DNA of 64,000 nt from Loripinus fragilis (GCA_964019695.1 OZ026522.1:73997601-74061600), one strand, 5' to 3'; counted from the stretch's first letter, positions 11,781 through 24,450 are shown. The notes: generated by a model not told the origin, from the sequence alone. Program-made: numbers and translations.

Positions 11781-13785
11781 GTAAACAAAGATTCGAAATA
11801 ACAAAATCAGTATAAAGATAATATGGCACAATCAAGGAATACATTCTTCTATCAGTATCAAAAGAGAGAGATTAACTGAAACAGAGATTGATTAATGTAC
11901 TGTTTTATTGAAATGTCCTGTTGTGAATTTGATTCTATCTCAACTTCATCAAGAGCTCTTTAAATTACAAAACAATAACAAAACATGTGCAATTCCTTAT
12001 AATGGTTTCTTGACAAAGCAAACCCGTGAATTGTACTATGGGAACAGCCAAGTTGTCTGTGATGATCTGAGGGCTCCTCGCTATTTTATATGATCTGCGT
12101 TGACTCAGTCCTGGCTTTTTCAGTTAAGGTTACTGATGTACTGTTTGGACAGGTTTATGCAATCTTTTTAATTGTTTGCGATACTGTAAAACAATTTAGA
12201 GAACTCACAGAGTGTGTGTATTATCACATATAAGTATTTGTATCTACACAAACTCACCAGAAATTTCTATGAACTCATACACAACATCAGGATATAGTTA
12301 TAGATTCTTACCGAAAGAAATGCATCCTGTTTAATAACTGTTTGTGAACGCTAAACAATAAAATATTTGTATATTTAATCAAAACCATTGTAAGATGGCT
12401 TTGCTTGGAATTTTAGATGCGACCATGGATTAAGCCACAAGTGAAAAAGTTGAATAAAATAAGTTTTAAGCTTTCGTTCAAATCCTATTCAGAAATTAAT
12501 GTGTTTAAACCATATTGGTATTGTGCTGATAGTGACTTTTAATGTATTTAGCGTAGCTTATAAACGTGAGTTACTTTAAATATTTTACTATATTAAGAGA
12601 ATGCAAAATAAACACAATACTGTATTCGTGTACAGAAAATCATTGTAACCGTATACACTGATAATAAAATTTCTCAAAGGCATGAATTGTGTTGCTTGTT
12701 ATGAAAACTATTTCTTAATTAGTCTGGAAGATTTAAGATTCCGTTTACGGCAATGAAAACTTTTTAAATTTCGTATTTGTACACGTTTAGTTAATATTGA
12801 ATAGCACAACATGCGAAAATCCTGTATAGGTCAGAATCTGACTAGTATTCTTAAGAACGATTCTGCAATTGTCACAATTACATTGTTCATCGCATGGTCT
12901 TCTAGATATTCGAAAAATGCTTGAACCATAAAATATGCGTCAGAGTACCCTACATTTTTTACTGTGGCAAAACTTGGGGTCATACTCATGCACAATATAT
13001 ATGTTTCAGATGTCATTATTCAAAGGTCTGGGTGGATAAACCATTGTCACAAATATTCGTTTTCATTCAGCTAATAGTCTAAAAAAAGTTAAATTACTCT
13101 ACCATTTGTTTAAAGATCAAAAGTCCTGTCAAACTGAAAAGTTGTCCCAAAATGTTTTATCATAATTATGACGTCGCGTCTGGGAGTGAAATAACGCCAT
13201 GCAATAAAATTGATAAACCACTGGTGGTTTGCAGATTTTCGGAAAACGTTATGACGTCCATAACAACGTTGCGTACATATTGATAAAATTATAACGTTTT
13301 TATGCGAGAAATGAGATTTCAAAGTAATCTCAATGTCATATGATAAATAGAATCTAACATTCGTGCTCTTGTATTATTGAATTTATGAAACACGTTGCGA
13401 AAAAGAGATCTCTTTTTCCCAACTCTTTTAATAAATTAAACGAAACATGTGAGCACTCGTGTTAGATCCTCTGTATCCAACACCTTAAAGGATATAATAC
13501 ACTACTCAACAGCTCGAAAACGGCCTATATTTCAAGTGTGTTTACAATATATACTAACCTGTCAATTATGTAACCCTTATATAAATTTTTTGAACGTCTG
13601 TCTATATTTCTTGATTTATTTAAAGAAAAAAGTGTGTGCCTTAAAGCCAAATCATCATCCATCTTTGTGTGGAATGCGTTGGTTATTTCGATAGTATTTG
13701 ATTAATATGTATGTCAATTTACATACACTCATATGATTTGGAAAGCGGTGCAGACTTTGATAAGTTGTTGTGATTGATAATGCAG
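11781..13785. other. No recognisable feature
   Basis: 2 kb of AT-rich DNA. The few short open frames lack splice sites, codon bias or similarity that I can recognise. Confidence 0.45.
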
Positions 13786-14100
13786 ATTTATTCTTGTTAT
13801 GTTATGAGAGGGACTTTTGATGTCTCCTTCTGATGTTAAGCAGGCTGATATTTTACTGACAGTTCCAAGACAGAATTATTTTGTGGATCTTTTATGTTTT
13901 TTCTGTCGTGTGTTTGCTCTAACTTTGTGCGCGTCTGTTTATATATATGTGCCTTATGGTCACCTGCTGGGAAAGGGCTGACCTCTTGGCTCTCGTTTGT
14001 GGTGTCTAACTGTGAGTTTGACACTTTCCCATTGGTATCCTGGGTCAGGTGTGGTACTTGATTGTATCGATTCCTGATCTTTGCACACTTACTTACTTTT
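13786..14100 (+). mobile_element. Retroelement B, 3' UTR fragment
   Basis: Plus-oriented 3' end of family B: GGGAAAGGGCTGACCTCTTG, GGGTCAGGTGTGGTACTTGA and the tail TGTATCGATTCCTGATCTTT. 5'-truncated. Confidence 0.75.
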
Positions 14101-14399
14101 AACACTACAGATATTTGGAGGATATTTTAAACATAAATCATATTTATTTTGACAATATGGTAAGTCAAATATAAAGCAGCACGCGTTATATTCCATATAG
14201 AGTTTAAAGGCCTATATTTCGGTTTATGAGGGGTCTTCAACAGATTATCTGGTAAGGAACAGATTATTTAGCGTTGAAGTGTATTTCAATTTCTCACCGA
14301 ACTAAGGGGGCTCCAAGAGTGGACATACCTCCTGTATAGCTTCACCAAGATAAATATAGATATTTTATTAGAAAATATCTAAACCCTTTAAGGGACCTC

Positions 14400-15010
14400 T
14401 TTATATTAAGTAGTTTGACCTGAAACTTTGACACAATGGTCATATCAGAAGTCAGAACCCATAATTGGTCTATAAACCATATACACACCTTAGGCAATCA
14501 GTGTGCAAAATATGAACCACCTTCGAAAAAACATGTTAGAGATATGTGTTTGTTTTAAAGGCCATACAACCAGAATTGAACTATTTCGACCTTTACTTTA
14601 GCTCAAATGTCATATTTGCAATTATTGTACAAAATATGAAGCGACTCTGTCAAAACATACAACTGTAAGAAAGATTCTGATTTACCTTTGACTCCGGGGT
14701 CATAGCGGTAATCTGTATCATATTTTGTAATCTACACGCCATAAGCAATATTTGTGTTAAGTATAAAAAATGAAAGAGAAGTGTGCGTATCAAGCCATAA
14801 ACTGATTATAAGTATATTTGACCTTGTCTTTTGATTCCAATGGCATAGTGGTGATCAGAAACCTGTGTTGTAAAACGATCATTGTGCCAGTATATGAACA
14901 CCTTAGTTATAAAAATGAAATACGAGTTCGAGTTACAAATCATATTGGTGATTTTGTCTAAATGCGACCTTGACCTTTGACTCCAATGTCATATTTGGTA
15001 ACTTGAAATC
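14400..15010 (+). repeat. Diverged tandem repeat (GACCTTTGACTCC type)
   Basis: About four to five loose repeats of 110-150 bases, each with a TTTGAC(C/T) ... TGGTCATAT motif and a following ...CAAAATATGAA segment (14417, 14590, 14690, 14830, 14970). Period and homology are approximate. Confidence 0.5.
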
Positions 15011-15449
15011 TACACACCTGGTTGGTGCACAAACAATATGCTGTTGCTAATACCAAAAGGCAAAACCTACTATTGTTTTAATCAGCTGATGGATATAACA
15101 CCACACTTGATTTGAAATGCATTTAAATAGTATGCACTGACAGTTTGTGTAAAATGAAGACAAAAGATTAGAATAAATGTAATCATGGTACTAAATAATG
15201 ATGTCAAAATGATAAATCAGGTACTTACTTTCTACAGATGCTACATTCTTATAAGTTAAAATATGCCTGCCTGTTTTAATGCATAGCTTATTTGGTTAAA
15301 TATACAAATATAAATGAAATTATTTGCATGTGTGTGCATTTTTTTCATCAAGCAAACTTGTGCTTATTTTAGATGCTATGATTCTTTGAATGAGGGTGTT
15401 TCTCTTCGAAGCCCATTAAAGCGTCACTGTCCCTGTTTTGTAAAGTAAT
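15011..15449. other. No recognisable feature
   Basis: AT-rich flank of the large TIR element; nothing recognised. Confidence 0.45.
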
Positions 15450-16399
15450 TTAGGCCTTGAGCTGGCTATAGACCCCCCTCCCCCCCAGGGGGAATTTTGT
15501 ACACTATGATTTTCTGAAACTACATTATATAAGACACAAAATAAAAGATGTTAGCCCTCTGAGAGTGGCAGCGTTAACGTGTAACATCACGTTATTTACG
15601 TTACCCCCCAAAATAGCATTAAATGTCCCTGATAATGTCTCAACCATGACATGTTCGTACATATTTGCATGCTGACACAGGTTTATGATCTTCTTATAAC
15701 ACAGTTACATATTTTTCGTATTAATTTTATAAATATCTTGAGTTATTACCGTTATATACGTTACTTAATGTTTCCTGCGTTATTTCCGAGTATCGGTATG
15801 GTATTTATTGAATATACTTGTATTACATCTGTCACAGAATATAGTTAATCTATAAGGCTGCTACTTAAATGATTTAAAGTTCTTTATTATGGTCGCTTTC
15901 ACTATTTTTCAGGCCCATGTTATGTATGTTACCTTCAAAATAGCATTAAACATTCTAGTTAATGTCTCTAACAAGCCCTGTTTATACTTATTTGCATGCT
16001 GGCACAGGTTTATGTAATTCTTCTAACAAGGTTTACCTATTTTAAGTATTCATTTAATAAATGCCCCGAGCTTTAACTGTTATGTGTGTTACCAAATGAT
16101 ACATAAGCTATTCTGAGTATCTGTATAGCAGTTGTTGACTATACAAGTATAAAGTCTGTCAGAGAATCTAAAAAATGGACAGCTCAGTTCTGGGCAGGGT
16201 ATATGGATATAATTCAGATGGTGTTCACATTGATTAGGGCTACAAAGAAAACAACTTTGAATTGCATTTCAGATCTATCTGTATGCATTGTTCCCAATGT
16301 TAATTGCAAACGATCACAACAGCCACGCACAATATGTACCTGTGTAACTGATTACACATATAAATTTATGTGATACTCATCGCAGATGCAAAGAATTTC

Positions 16400-17960
16400 T
16401 CGAACAAAATGGGTTTATTGTGACACGACCATTGGTTCTTTGCTTGAGAAATGCTTTTGAGATAACTATGAGGCAAACAATAAAGAGGTATTACAGGCTT
16501 CAGCAACTAGAACTACGCTTCATACTACAGATGGAATGGTGTATTACTCATCACATCAGAGCTCAATATATTGAAACAACTCTTCAATGCACTGAAATGA
16601 AATACGAATACTAGAGACAGTTTCAGGCTTCACCAATCCTTTAAGTTCTAGTTTTGAAGACAATGAACTGTGCTTTTTTGTCTTTCGGTGTTCCTGCTAA
16701 GCCTGGCATAGCTAATATCTTATTGAGGCTGATGACATTGGCAGGAAGGCTGTTACAACCCCATAAAATGCTACAAGCTAATAAAGTTTTGAGGTTTGCG
16801 AGGTCAAGCAAGAAGATATTGTCCAATTTACAAAACAAAAACAGCCAGCTAAGGGCTTAAAGGAGCGTCTTTGGTCAGCATGACGTCTTTCTATTGGACA
16901 TATTGTTGACCTTGAGTTGACACTTCGGTTCCTTCTGGGACCTGTACCATGGTCACTGTCAACTCCTGATAGAATTTCCACCAAAACTGCCAAGTCCAAA
17001 CTTCTGCATGGCTTGCAATCACACATTGAACCAACATTAGATTGGCCATGTAGTGCTGCACATAACTTTGATGTTAATGCCATAACTACAGAGCATAATA
17101 GCTTTTCCTGTCACCTTCAAGGATCTGATGGCACCAATATTCAACCAGGCACTAAAGGCAGGGCATGCTGATTTTGTCACTTATAAATATATACAATGTA
17201 TAAGCAGCAGTCTATAAAGTCTCAGAAATGTCTTAGAAACGTTCTAGTGGGGGGATGGGTTCTCTACCAGTATAAATGGCAGCAGTCTATAAAGTCTTAA
17301 ATTTCTAGTTGGGGGAGGGGTTCTCTATCAGTATAAATGGGAAGGAAACAAATGTTACACGTTAACGCTGCCACTCTCAGAGGGCTAACATCTCCATGTA
17401 CACATATACTGATAGAGAACTATCATTACCTGGGTGTTTTGTTCAACACTGGTGTATGCAACAAAAGATGCACCTTCTGAATTTCAACAACATTGGCAAG
17501 GATATGGGGGAAGAGATCTACAGTAATACACTGTTTAACAGATTGTGACACTACCAATGTGCTGATGTGTTAGTACCACGGAAAGGTTGTTCCTACCAAA
17601 CTGATAGAGAACCCCTCCCCCACTAGTTCATCAACATTCTAAGCAGGGTATGAAAACAAATAAAGAATTGCTCTAGGCACTCATTGTTGATATGAAGCCC
17701 TAACATGTGCTATTTATGTAATTGTGAATAAGCTGCAGTACGACATGTTTCTGAAAAGAGTTCCAAAGCCATACACATATACTGACTATTTCAAATGGCA
17801 TGAACATGAGATTACCTCCACCCTGCTTTTCTGTCCTTAAGATGTACATACAGAGATTGAACTATCAAGTCTTTCCCATGAAAACAAGTGAGCCTATTCA
17901 GATATGGGCAAAATGTGTGTAAAATAAATGGGAAGGAAATCAAGTACCTTTGGGTGAAAG
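16400..17960 (+). pseudogene. Gene debris inside the large TIR element
   Basis: Fragmentary plus-strand coding traces with several stops and frameshifts. The best segment is RLSIGHIVDLELTLRFLLGP, then VPWSLSTPD...TKTAKSKLLHGL and AAHNFDVNAI (16880-17095). This resembles a pattern I recall from uncharacterised invertebrate proteins (PLPWSLATPDG...KT.K..LL), but I cannot name a domain. Earlier (16654-16860) and later (17700-17800, QYDMFLKRVPKPYTYTDYFK) pieces are open in different frames. Presumably the element's former protein gene. Confidence 0.4.
17205..17345 (+). repeat. Two-copy tandem repeat with CTAGTGGGGGGAG core
   Basis: GTCTATAAAGTCT...GGTTCTCTACCAGTATAAATGG is repeated at 17211 and 17286 (unit about 75 bp, second copy shortened). 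An inverted fragment, CTGATAGAGAACCCCTCCCC, lies at 17600-17620. Confidence 0.6.
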
Positions 17961-18790
17961 AAAACTAGATTGTACCCTAACAAAAGAGCCACAGAATTAT
18001 ATTTTACATTTTGTGTGATATTGGGTTACCATGTTCAAAACTCAACAACTCGAACCATATAAAAGATAGAAAAATAATATTTGCAGTTTCCAAAAGGTAC
18101 ATAAACATACTTTAATACAAAATGAGTTAGTAAGCACGTTCACATTTAAAAAAACTATCAAACTGTATTAGTTTACTAAATCATTTCTATAGGAATAATG
18201 AAAAAAAGTAACATACGTAACACTTTGGGGTGAATATTTGTTTAAAATGGTCCATATATGTGATGCAAAAATAGCTTATGTGGATGATATAGCCAATTTG
18301 TAAATCTTACTTTATGGTTTGCACTTTTCAGATGTCATGTCATTTACTAAAATTATAAAAGATATTGATGGGTAATATATATAATTGGCTGTTACAAGGT
18401 AATGGTGCCATTACCAGAATGCTAGCATATTGCAAAATCCTTGCAAGATGAATCTGATAGAGGATTAATATGCTGTTTAGGAAAATTCTTTAAACCCTTG
18501 GATAATATACGAAGATTTGCTCTATAACTTCTACCTGATGGGGTTTCTTTGATCTTTTAAGTTGTTACTTGCACATTGCACTGTATGTTACAAACTTTCC
18601 ATGAGTATTATGTTAACTATATTTGTTGTCTCTATAAAAGAAAAGAGGGTTTATGGTAGTTTATGTTTTGAGTTACTTCCCCAGCAAATGAGCCAGAGTA
18701 AAAAGAAGTACATGGACCTGTGCCAGCATGCCAATACGTACAAGCAGGTCGTGTTGGAGACCATATCTTGAACGTTTAATGGTATTCAGA

Positions 18791-19111
18791 TTTTGTTTGT
18801 TTTGTTGCTTTACGTCCCAAGTCAACAGCTATGGTCATTGCGGGACGGTCAGTTCACCTAACCACACTTTTTCCTGGGCAAGCTCGAACAAGCAGTTAAC
18901 CAGTACTTCGTGCACATACTTTCGCTTGTAACTGACAACAACCCTTCTTGAATTATTCAGCGGAAGGGAGGAGAATGACCTTAGAAATTATTTCATGATC
19001 AATCTTCACGAAAGTATGGGACCGGGCCGGGATCGAACTCGCGACCCCTGGATCTGCAGTCAGACTCGCATCTGTAGCCAGACACGTTACCGACTGCCCT
19101 ACGCGGCCCGG
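18791..19111 (-). mobile_element. SINE-3, full-length, with 14-bp target duplication
   Basis: Flanked by perfect TAATGGTATTCAGA at 18777-18790 and 19112-19125. The minus-strand head begins CCGGGCCGCGTAGGGCAGTC and carries a B box, GCGAGTTCGATCCCGG. The 3' end is the TTTGTTTTGTTGC tail. It sits inside the right inverted terminus of the large TIR element and is therefore younger. Confidence 0.9.
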
Positions 19112-20151
19112 TAATGGTATTCAGAGAGTAACGTATGTAACCTGGGCTGTAAAATAGTGTAAGCCACCATAATAAGGAGCTTTAATTCATTTGAATAGCA
19201 GCCTTATAGATTTACTTCATTCACTGACAGATGTAATACATGTATAGTCAATAACTGATACTTGGAAATAACATATGAAACACTAAGTAACATATACAAC
19301 GGCAAAAACTCAAGACATTTATTAAATAAATGCTAAAATTATGTAACTGTGTTATAAGAAGTTCTTAAACCTGTGCCAGACTTCAAAAAAGTCTGAATAT
19401 GTCATGTTGGAGGCATTTTCAGGAAAATGTAATGTTATTTTGCGGGTAACGTACGTAACATGATGTTACCCGCTAACGCTGCCACTCTCAGAGGGCTAAC
19501 ATATTTCATTTTGTGGCTTATATAATGTAGTATCTAGAAATCATAATGTACAAAATTCCCCCTGGGGGGAGGTGGTGTCTATAGCCAGCGCGAGGCCTAG
19601 AGAATTACATTTTACATTTTTGTGTGATATGGGGGTACCATGTTCAACATCTAATAACTCAAAAAGTATATAAGATAGAAAAGTAATGTTTGCAGTTTTG
19701 AAAAGTTTATTAAAAATTCTTTAATTTTATACCAAATTAATGAACATAAACTGGTTTCAATAAAATTTAAGACAAACTACATTAGATGCATTTATCATTT
19801 AAAAGGGGGTTCAATTAAAAAATGTAACATACACTACATCCGGGGTGACTATATTTGTTTTCAAATGTCAAAATCTGTGGCCCAGTAATAGCTTACTTAG
19901 AAAATATAACCAATTTGGTAATCTTACCTTATCTTTTGCACTTTTCTGAAGTCTTAAAAAGAATTTTAATTATCAAATATTTTGTAGGGTAACGTATGTA
20001 ACAGGCTGTTACAGCTTAACGCTGCCATTGTCAGAGGGCTAACATGTTGCAAAATCCTTGCAAGACATTGGGCTTTAAGAAAAATATGGTCTACAAAATT
20101 CCCCCTGGGGGGGGGAGGTAAACCATATCCAGCCAGTGGCCTAATTCCAGT

Positions 20152-20713
20152 AGTTTCATAATGTACAGTAAAAAAGCTTTCCTTTGATATATCACAATCT
20201 TATTTTACAGGCGGGAAGGAATCCGCCTAAATAGGCAACCTATAATTTGCCAGATTGTGCTCTATCAATAGGTTATATAGAGAAAAATTCAAAATGTTCT
20301 TGCTAGAAAACAATATGCCAAACGTTTTGATATTTGGTACGTAACATCAACTAGTGGTACCCTAACAGGTTTGTTCCAATTGTGATTCTGTGGTCAAAAT
20401 GGCCCAATCATGGAGGTCACAGAGTTTACATTGACATTTTGAAAACATAAAAAATACTCTTGTTTGAAACCACTAGGTCTAGAGCCTGGTATTTAGTATG
20501 TAACATTACCTGGTGTAACATATTTCAATTTGCTCAAAATATGGCTCTGGAGACAAAAATGGCCCCACTAGAGGACCACCAGGGGCAGATCGCCTATAAA
20601 TTAGAGGTTTTAATCAAAACTCAGGTGAACGATCCAGGGTCATTTGGGCCTTTTTTATTGTTTGTTAATACTTAATATGATAATATAGTACATGATAAAA
20701 AAAATAGTAAGTG
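20152..20713. other. No recognisable feature
   Basis: Between the large TIR element and retroelement A. A short possible direct repeat around TTTGGTACGTAACAT / TTAGTATGTAACATT (20333, 20491) recalls the GTAACNTANGTAAC motifs of the neighbouring element. Nothing coding. Confidence 0.4.
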
Positions 20714-21894
20714 AGTATGATCAGGAAATACCAGAATCACAAACAGCAGACAGACCCATGGCATCGCGAGGAAGAGCCACACAACTATCACGAAAAACCA
20801 GGAAGACAAACTAAGCAAAGCAACCAGCTCTCTCTTCCCAATCAAGATGATTGCAAAACTAGAATGGACATAAAGTAACGTACAACAAAATATAGAACAA
20901 GCACAGACTCCCACAATGGGAGTAACAATAAACAAAAAGTCAACAACAACAGAACCACCGCCTTAGAAGGGACAGCAGCCTACGCCACCGTTGGGCTTAA
21001 ATGCATTTTACTGGTACCAAATCTTCGCCCTAGATTTTGCTGTTGTTAAAGTACAAGAAATGTTCAGCTGGCATGGAAGCATTCTAACTAATACAATGTT
21101 TCATCAATGAGAAACACTCTTATCCAATTACCACACTATGATGAAACAAAGTAAAGGGCTGAGACTCACAGATAGTCAGAGCTAAAGAAAACCTTCAGTT
21201 AAGCCACAGATGAGCATCAGGCACCAACCCACAGATTAAAGCTTTACGTCAGAGCTACCATAGAGTCAGAGGCCTGATCCACCGTCGTGCAATTAAAGAG
21301 GAAACTGTAGTTACAAACCGTGATTGAGTTTAAAACCAGGCATGCAGACTGTCGCATGACATCCAAGTTATATCCAACCTTTATATAACGTTTGATAATA
21401 ATTTTGAATTGATCACTGAAATTAGGTTTTTCAACAATTCGTTTGAATTTATAAACTAAATCACCATAAAATAAATTATAGGTTCTGATATGCCTTGTTG
21501 GAGAAGAGTTTTTAACCCTATGTTGTATTTAACAATTAACTCTGAGTGTCTGTGGTAAAATTTAGAAAATGCGTTTCGAATTTTATGATCGCTAATATCC
21601 CGTTTTACTAACTTAGGAGTTAAAATAAGTTTCTGTTGTTGGAGTCATGAACATTAGAACACACTCTTGCAAAACGAATAAGCTGAGAAATATATACATC
21701 ATAGAAAGAGGAGCAAGGAACATCTCCATCAAGAAATGAGAAATTTACTATCTCAAAATTAAAATCATCCCGTTCATCATAAATTTTAGATGAAACTATG
21801 CTATTTGTTTTTTACAACTTCAAGTCTAAAAACAGAGCTTCAGTGTCAGAAGAATTTGCCTTATTTAACTTCAGTTCAGTAGGATATATCTGAC

Positions 21895-22530
21895 CTACCG
21901 TTTGTTCAAAATAAGTATAACAATATTAAGTAAGTCATCTAAATATCTGGAGGAGGAGTTAAAAGCTTCAATAATATCAGTTTGATTATTGTCTGACAAA
22001 GACAACATGAAGTATCTCTCATAACAAAACAAAAACAAATCTGTAATAAGAGTAGCACCAATTTGTCTATATAATTTCGAGCCAAAAATAATAAATACAT
22101 TGTCCAAAAGATAATGGAGAGCATCACACAGTTTCTGACATGACCACAATGTATATCGTTTAGGTTGTTCAGAAGTAAAAAAGGCATTTTATCATTGCAA
22201 GCCAAATAAAGTGGGCCCTCTCTGTTAAATGTTTGTTCAATTAATTCTGTTAGTTTTTCTTTGATTAGTTTATGGGGCAATGTAGTATAGGTAATAGAGA
22301 AATCATATGTAGACAAACCAGATGCTAGAAAACCTCTAGACTTCAATTTATTAAGAATTTCACCTGAATTTTTAAAAGACCAAAATAAAAATTTACCATC
22401 TCTTTCATAAACTGTTGTGCAATATTTAATGACATGGTTTTCAATCGCAGTGAGGCAAGAAGTCGAAAGAATACACAACTCAGTAGTTGTACATGAACTA
22501 GAATTAGCAATAAAACGCGACATTTAGGGC
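21895..22530 (-). pseudogene. Reverse transcriptase core of retroelement A
   Basis: Two overlapping frames cover the catalytic core: SRFIANSSSCTTTELCILST and later LASGLSTYDFS (motif A region) in one frame, FGSKLYRQI..TLITDLFLFCYER and SSRYLDDLLNI (the Asp-Asp box) in the next. Between LYRQI and DLFLF the conserved GIPMGTNCAPL-type motif B expected for the family is missing, an apparent small deletion. The aspartates of the YLDD box remain. A functional enzyme is not possible without both repairs. Confidence 0.7.
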
Positions 22531-22671
22531 CGTTTATGAAGTTTATGTAACCAGTATAAAGTAGGAAGCATGCTAGGGCCCTTAGCAAGGCCCTCATTAA
22601 CAAACACCCTAAGCTTAGCTGCCATATGGCATCGATGTCTATCAACGATAGACGTCTCATCAAGCCTGTTA

Positions 22672-22865
22672 TGCTCATATGTGTTAGAGTGTTTGACTCG
22701 AGACCGAGAGGCCGCGGGTTTGAGCCTCACTGGCGTCACTGTGTTTTGGTCCTTGAGCAAGACACATTTATCCTAGCTTAGTACTTGTTCAATCCTGGAA
22801 GACCCATCCCTGTTAAACTGAAAGATTGTTGATGGGACATAAAAAATCAAAGCAAACAAAAAAAT
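22672..22865 (+). mobile_element. SINE-1 inserted in retroelement A
   Basis: Plus-oriented SINE-1 (GTTTGACTCGAGACCGAGAG, B box GGGTTTGAGCC, tail TGTTGATGGGACATAAAAAA). The element interrupts the RT reading frame between ..STAKTFE and YEHNRLDETSIV. The flanks ATGCTCATATGTGTT and ATGCTCAAATGTTTT look like a diverged target duplication. The first part of the tRNA head is degenerate. Confidence 0.8.
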
Positions 22866-23600
22866 GCTCAAATGTTTTTGCAGTGCTAAGTTATTGCTTT
22901 CGGGTGTCAATATAGTACGTTTTTCAAATGACCACAACATTGTTAATAGCCTTATCTGCAGGTGCCAAAACAAGCCTCCTATGGAATTCCTGGATCCCTT
23001 CCTCCAAATGTCTAAAAATGAATTTAGGTTTAGGTGGTAGAAGATCTAAATTGTTGCAATAAAATGAAATTCTGCCATCAATAATCTTAAAAATAATTAG
23101 TTTCCAACAATTTAAGGCATTGGACTCAACATACTCTCATTTACACCAGCAATAACAAAATTCTTGTAAGGCCTGCAATTTATTAACAAAATGATTTGAA
23201 GTCTATTGGCAAAGGAAACTCTAAATTTAGGTCCCTTTCATATAATAGACCAAATTCTTGAATCAGTTATGATTTTGAAATCCCCTGTGACTATATGACC
23301 AGCAGGCTGGTAGCAATACTTAGAGTCTTTACAGAGTCAGGAAAAGACCAAATAATAGGGGATTCCTTATTTTCAAAATAAGTAGGAAAAGAAGCGATAA
23401 CAGATTTATTTTTAAATATACTGGGAAAATAAATGAATTCAATCCTCTTGTTGACAAATTGAATTTTGATAAAATGTCTAATATGATAATTTTTGGAGTC
23501 TATATATGGCTGAAGAGCATGTTGAGTGTAAAACCGGTAAGAAGTGTTGCATCATAAAGTCAATGAGCTCTATCATATAATTTATTTGCCTCAATATCCA

Positions 23601-23993
23601 AATAACTGTTGTTCCCTATGGAAGAGATTCTCCGACGAAACTCTTTGTGTACAATTTAGTATCTGTTTTTTTTTTAAGATTGCAATTTTATTTCGTAAAT
23701 TATGCCATTTTATCATGTGAATTGCCTTATTATAACAGCCTGGATAATCGGATGTTGCTTAAGAATTAAAAATGATACAAAGTAAACTATAAATAGCATC
23801 AACAACATAATAAAGTGACACAAAACAAGCATTGAATATTGTCGGTAATACCGCGCTTATTTCTATGCTATATATTTTGACGCCAGAGGGCGCGTTTTCA
23901 TTTATAATTTATAGGATATCCCTTTTTCGGAACTCATCGATTAATTTCGGTAAACGGTGTCACGAGTCATTTTGACTGAATGCTTTATCCGAA
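23601..23993. other. No recognisable feature
   Basis: AT-rich; may include the 5' edge of retroelement A, which could not be located. Confidence 0.4.
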
Positions 23994-24036
23994 AATGTGG
24001 TACTTGATTGTATCGATTCCTGATCTTTGCCCTCTT
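23994..24036 (+). mobile_element. Retroelement B, terminal 40 bases
   Basis: TGTGGTACTTGATTGTATCG then ATTCCTGATCTTTG, the extreme 3' tail of family B, with no upstream part of the element. An extremely short 5'-truncated insertion. Confidence 0.6.
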
Positions 24037-24328
24037 TTTACTTTTTGCTTATTTTCAATTAAATATATCGAAAAAATCAAGATCTGTTGGTTTCAATTTT
24101 GTCCTCTTGTAAAACGTTTTTATAAGATGCAAGATAAATTTCTTGCTAAAACATCCATGTTAAATATTATAAATATAAACTCATTTAAACCTTAACAAAA
24201 ATGAATATCAACGAAAACATTACAAAAATGAAAATGTCTTAAGTTTAAAAGGGAAGCAACCTAGTAGAAAAACAAGTTAAAATTTTGAGAAAAGAACTTA
24301 GCCCATTATACCAACTTTATTGTGTACA

Positions 24329-24450
24329 AGGTCTACACTGACGTATGTGGTATAAAATAGCTATACGATGTTTGTCCGCTTGCATGTAAGATAATTCACT
24401 CGCTAAAGCTTGTGGATTATCTCCAAATACAGGCGGACACGATTACGTAC
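24329..24450. mobile_element. Foldback MITE (TGGTATAAAATAG type), partial
   Basis: GTGGTATAAAATAGCTATAC followed by TTTGTCCGCTTGC and the partial arm ACAGGCGGACA. A better copy lies at 40451-40595. Confidence 0.6.

Larger units (their letters stand above)
15450..20151. mobile_element. Large decayed transposon-like element with complex inverted termini
   Basis: The left end TAGGCCTTGAGCTGGCTATA then a C-rich run and GGGGGAATTTTGTACA is mirrored at 19550-19598 (ending CCAGCGCGAGGCCTA) and again at 20095-20151 (ending CCAGCCAGTGGCCTA). Inside each end is a conserved block around AACGCTGCCACTCTCAGAGG (15548-15583 inverted, 17356-17395, 19470-19500, 20014-20045). Subterminal ~260-bp blocks are repeated directly at the left (15595-15850 and 15905-16172) and occur inverted at the right (18712-19445). 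A 460-bp unit is repeated at 17993-18450 and 19605-20070. Gene debris lies in the middle. I cannot place it in a superfamily; 3-bp ATT flanks at both outer ends are possible but not secure. Confidence 0.65.
20714..23600 (-). mobile_element. Retroelement A, most complete copy (reverse transcriptase, broken)
   Basis: Minus-strand element running from about 23600 (N-terminal side: FPSIFKNKSVIASFPTYFEN; AGHIVTGDFKIITDSRIWSI) through LAPADKAINNVVVI (about 22950) to the reverse transcriptase, a C-terminal segment (DVMRQSACLV) and the 3' UTR ending at the GAGTATGATCAGG terminus. Amino-acid patterns (GLSTYDFS..YTTLPHKLIK, SRYLDDLLN, DGDVP...YISQLIRFARV) are those of a widespread invertebrate RT family, most like Penelope-type elements by motif layout; that placement is tentative. 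Several stops and frameshifts plus a SINE insertion make it inactive. Confidence 0.75.

Noticed and set aside
11781..13785. Search for hidden exons in the longest unannotated stretch
   Set aside because: Short frames at 11908-12093, 12831-13016, 13110-13322 and 13449-13694 show no conserved motif or plausible splice pairing.
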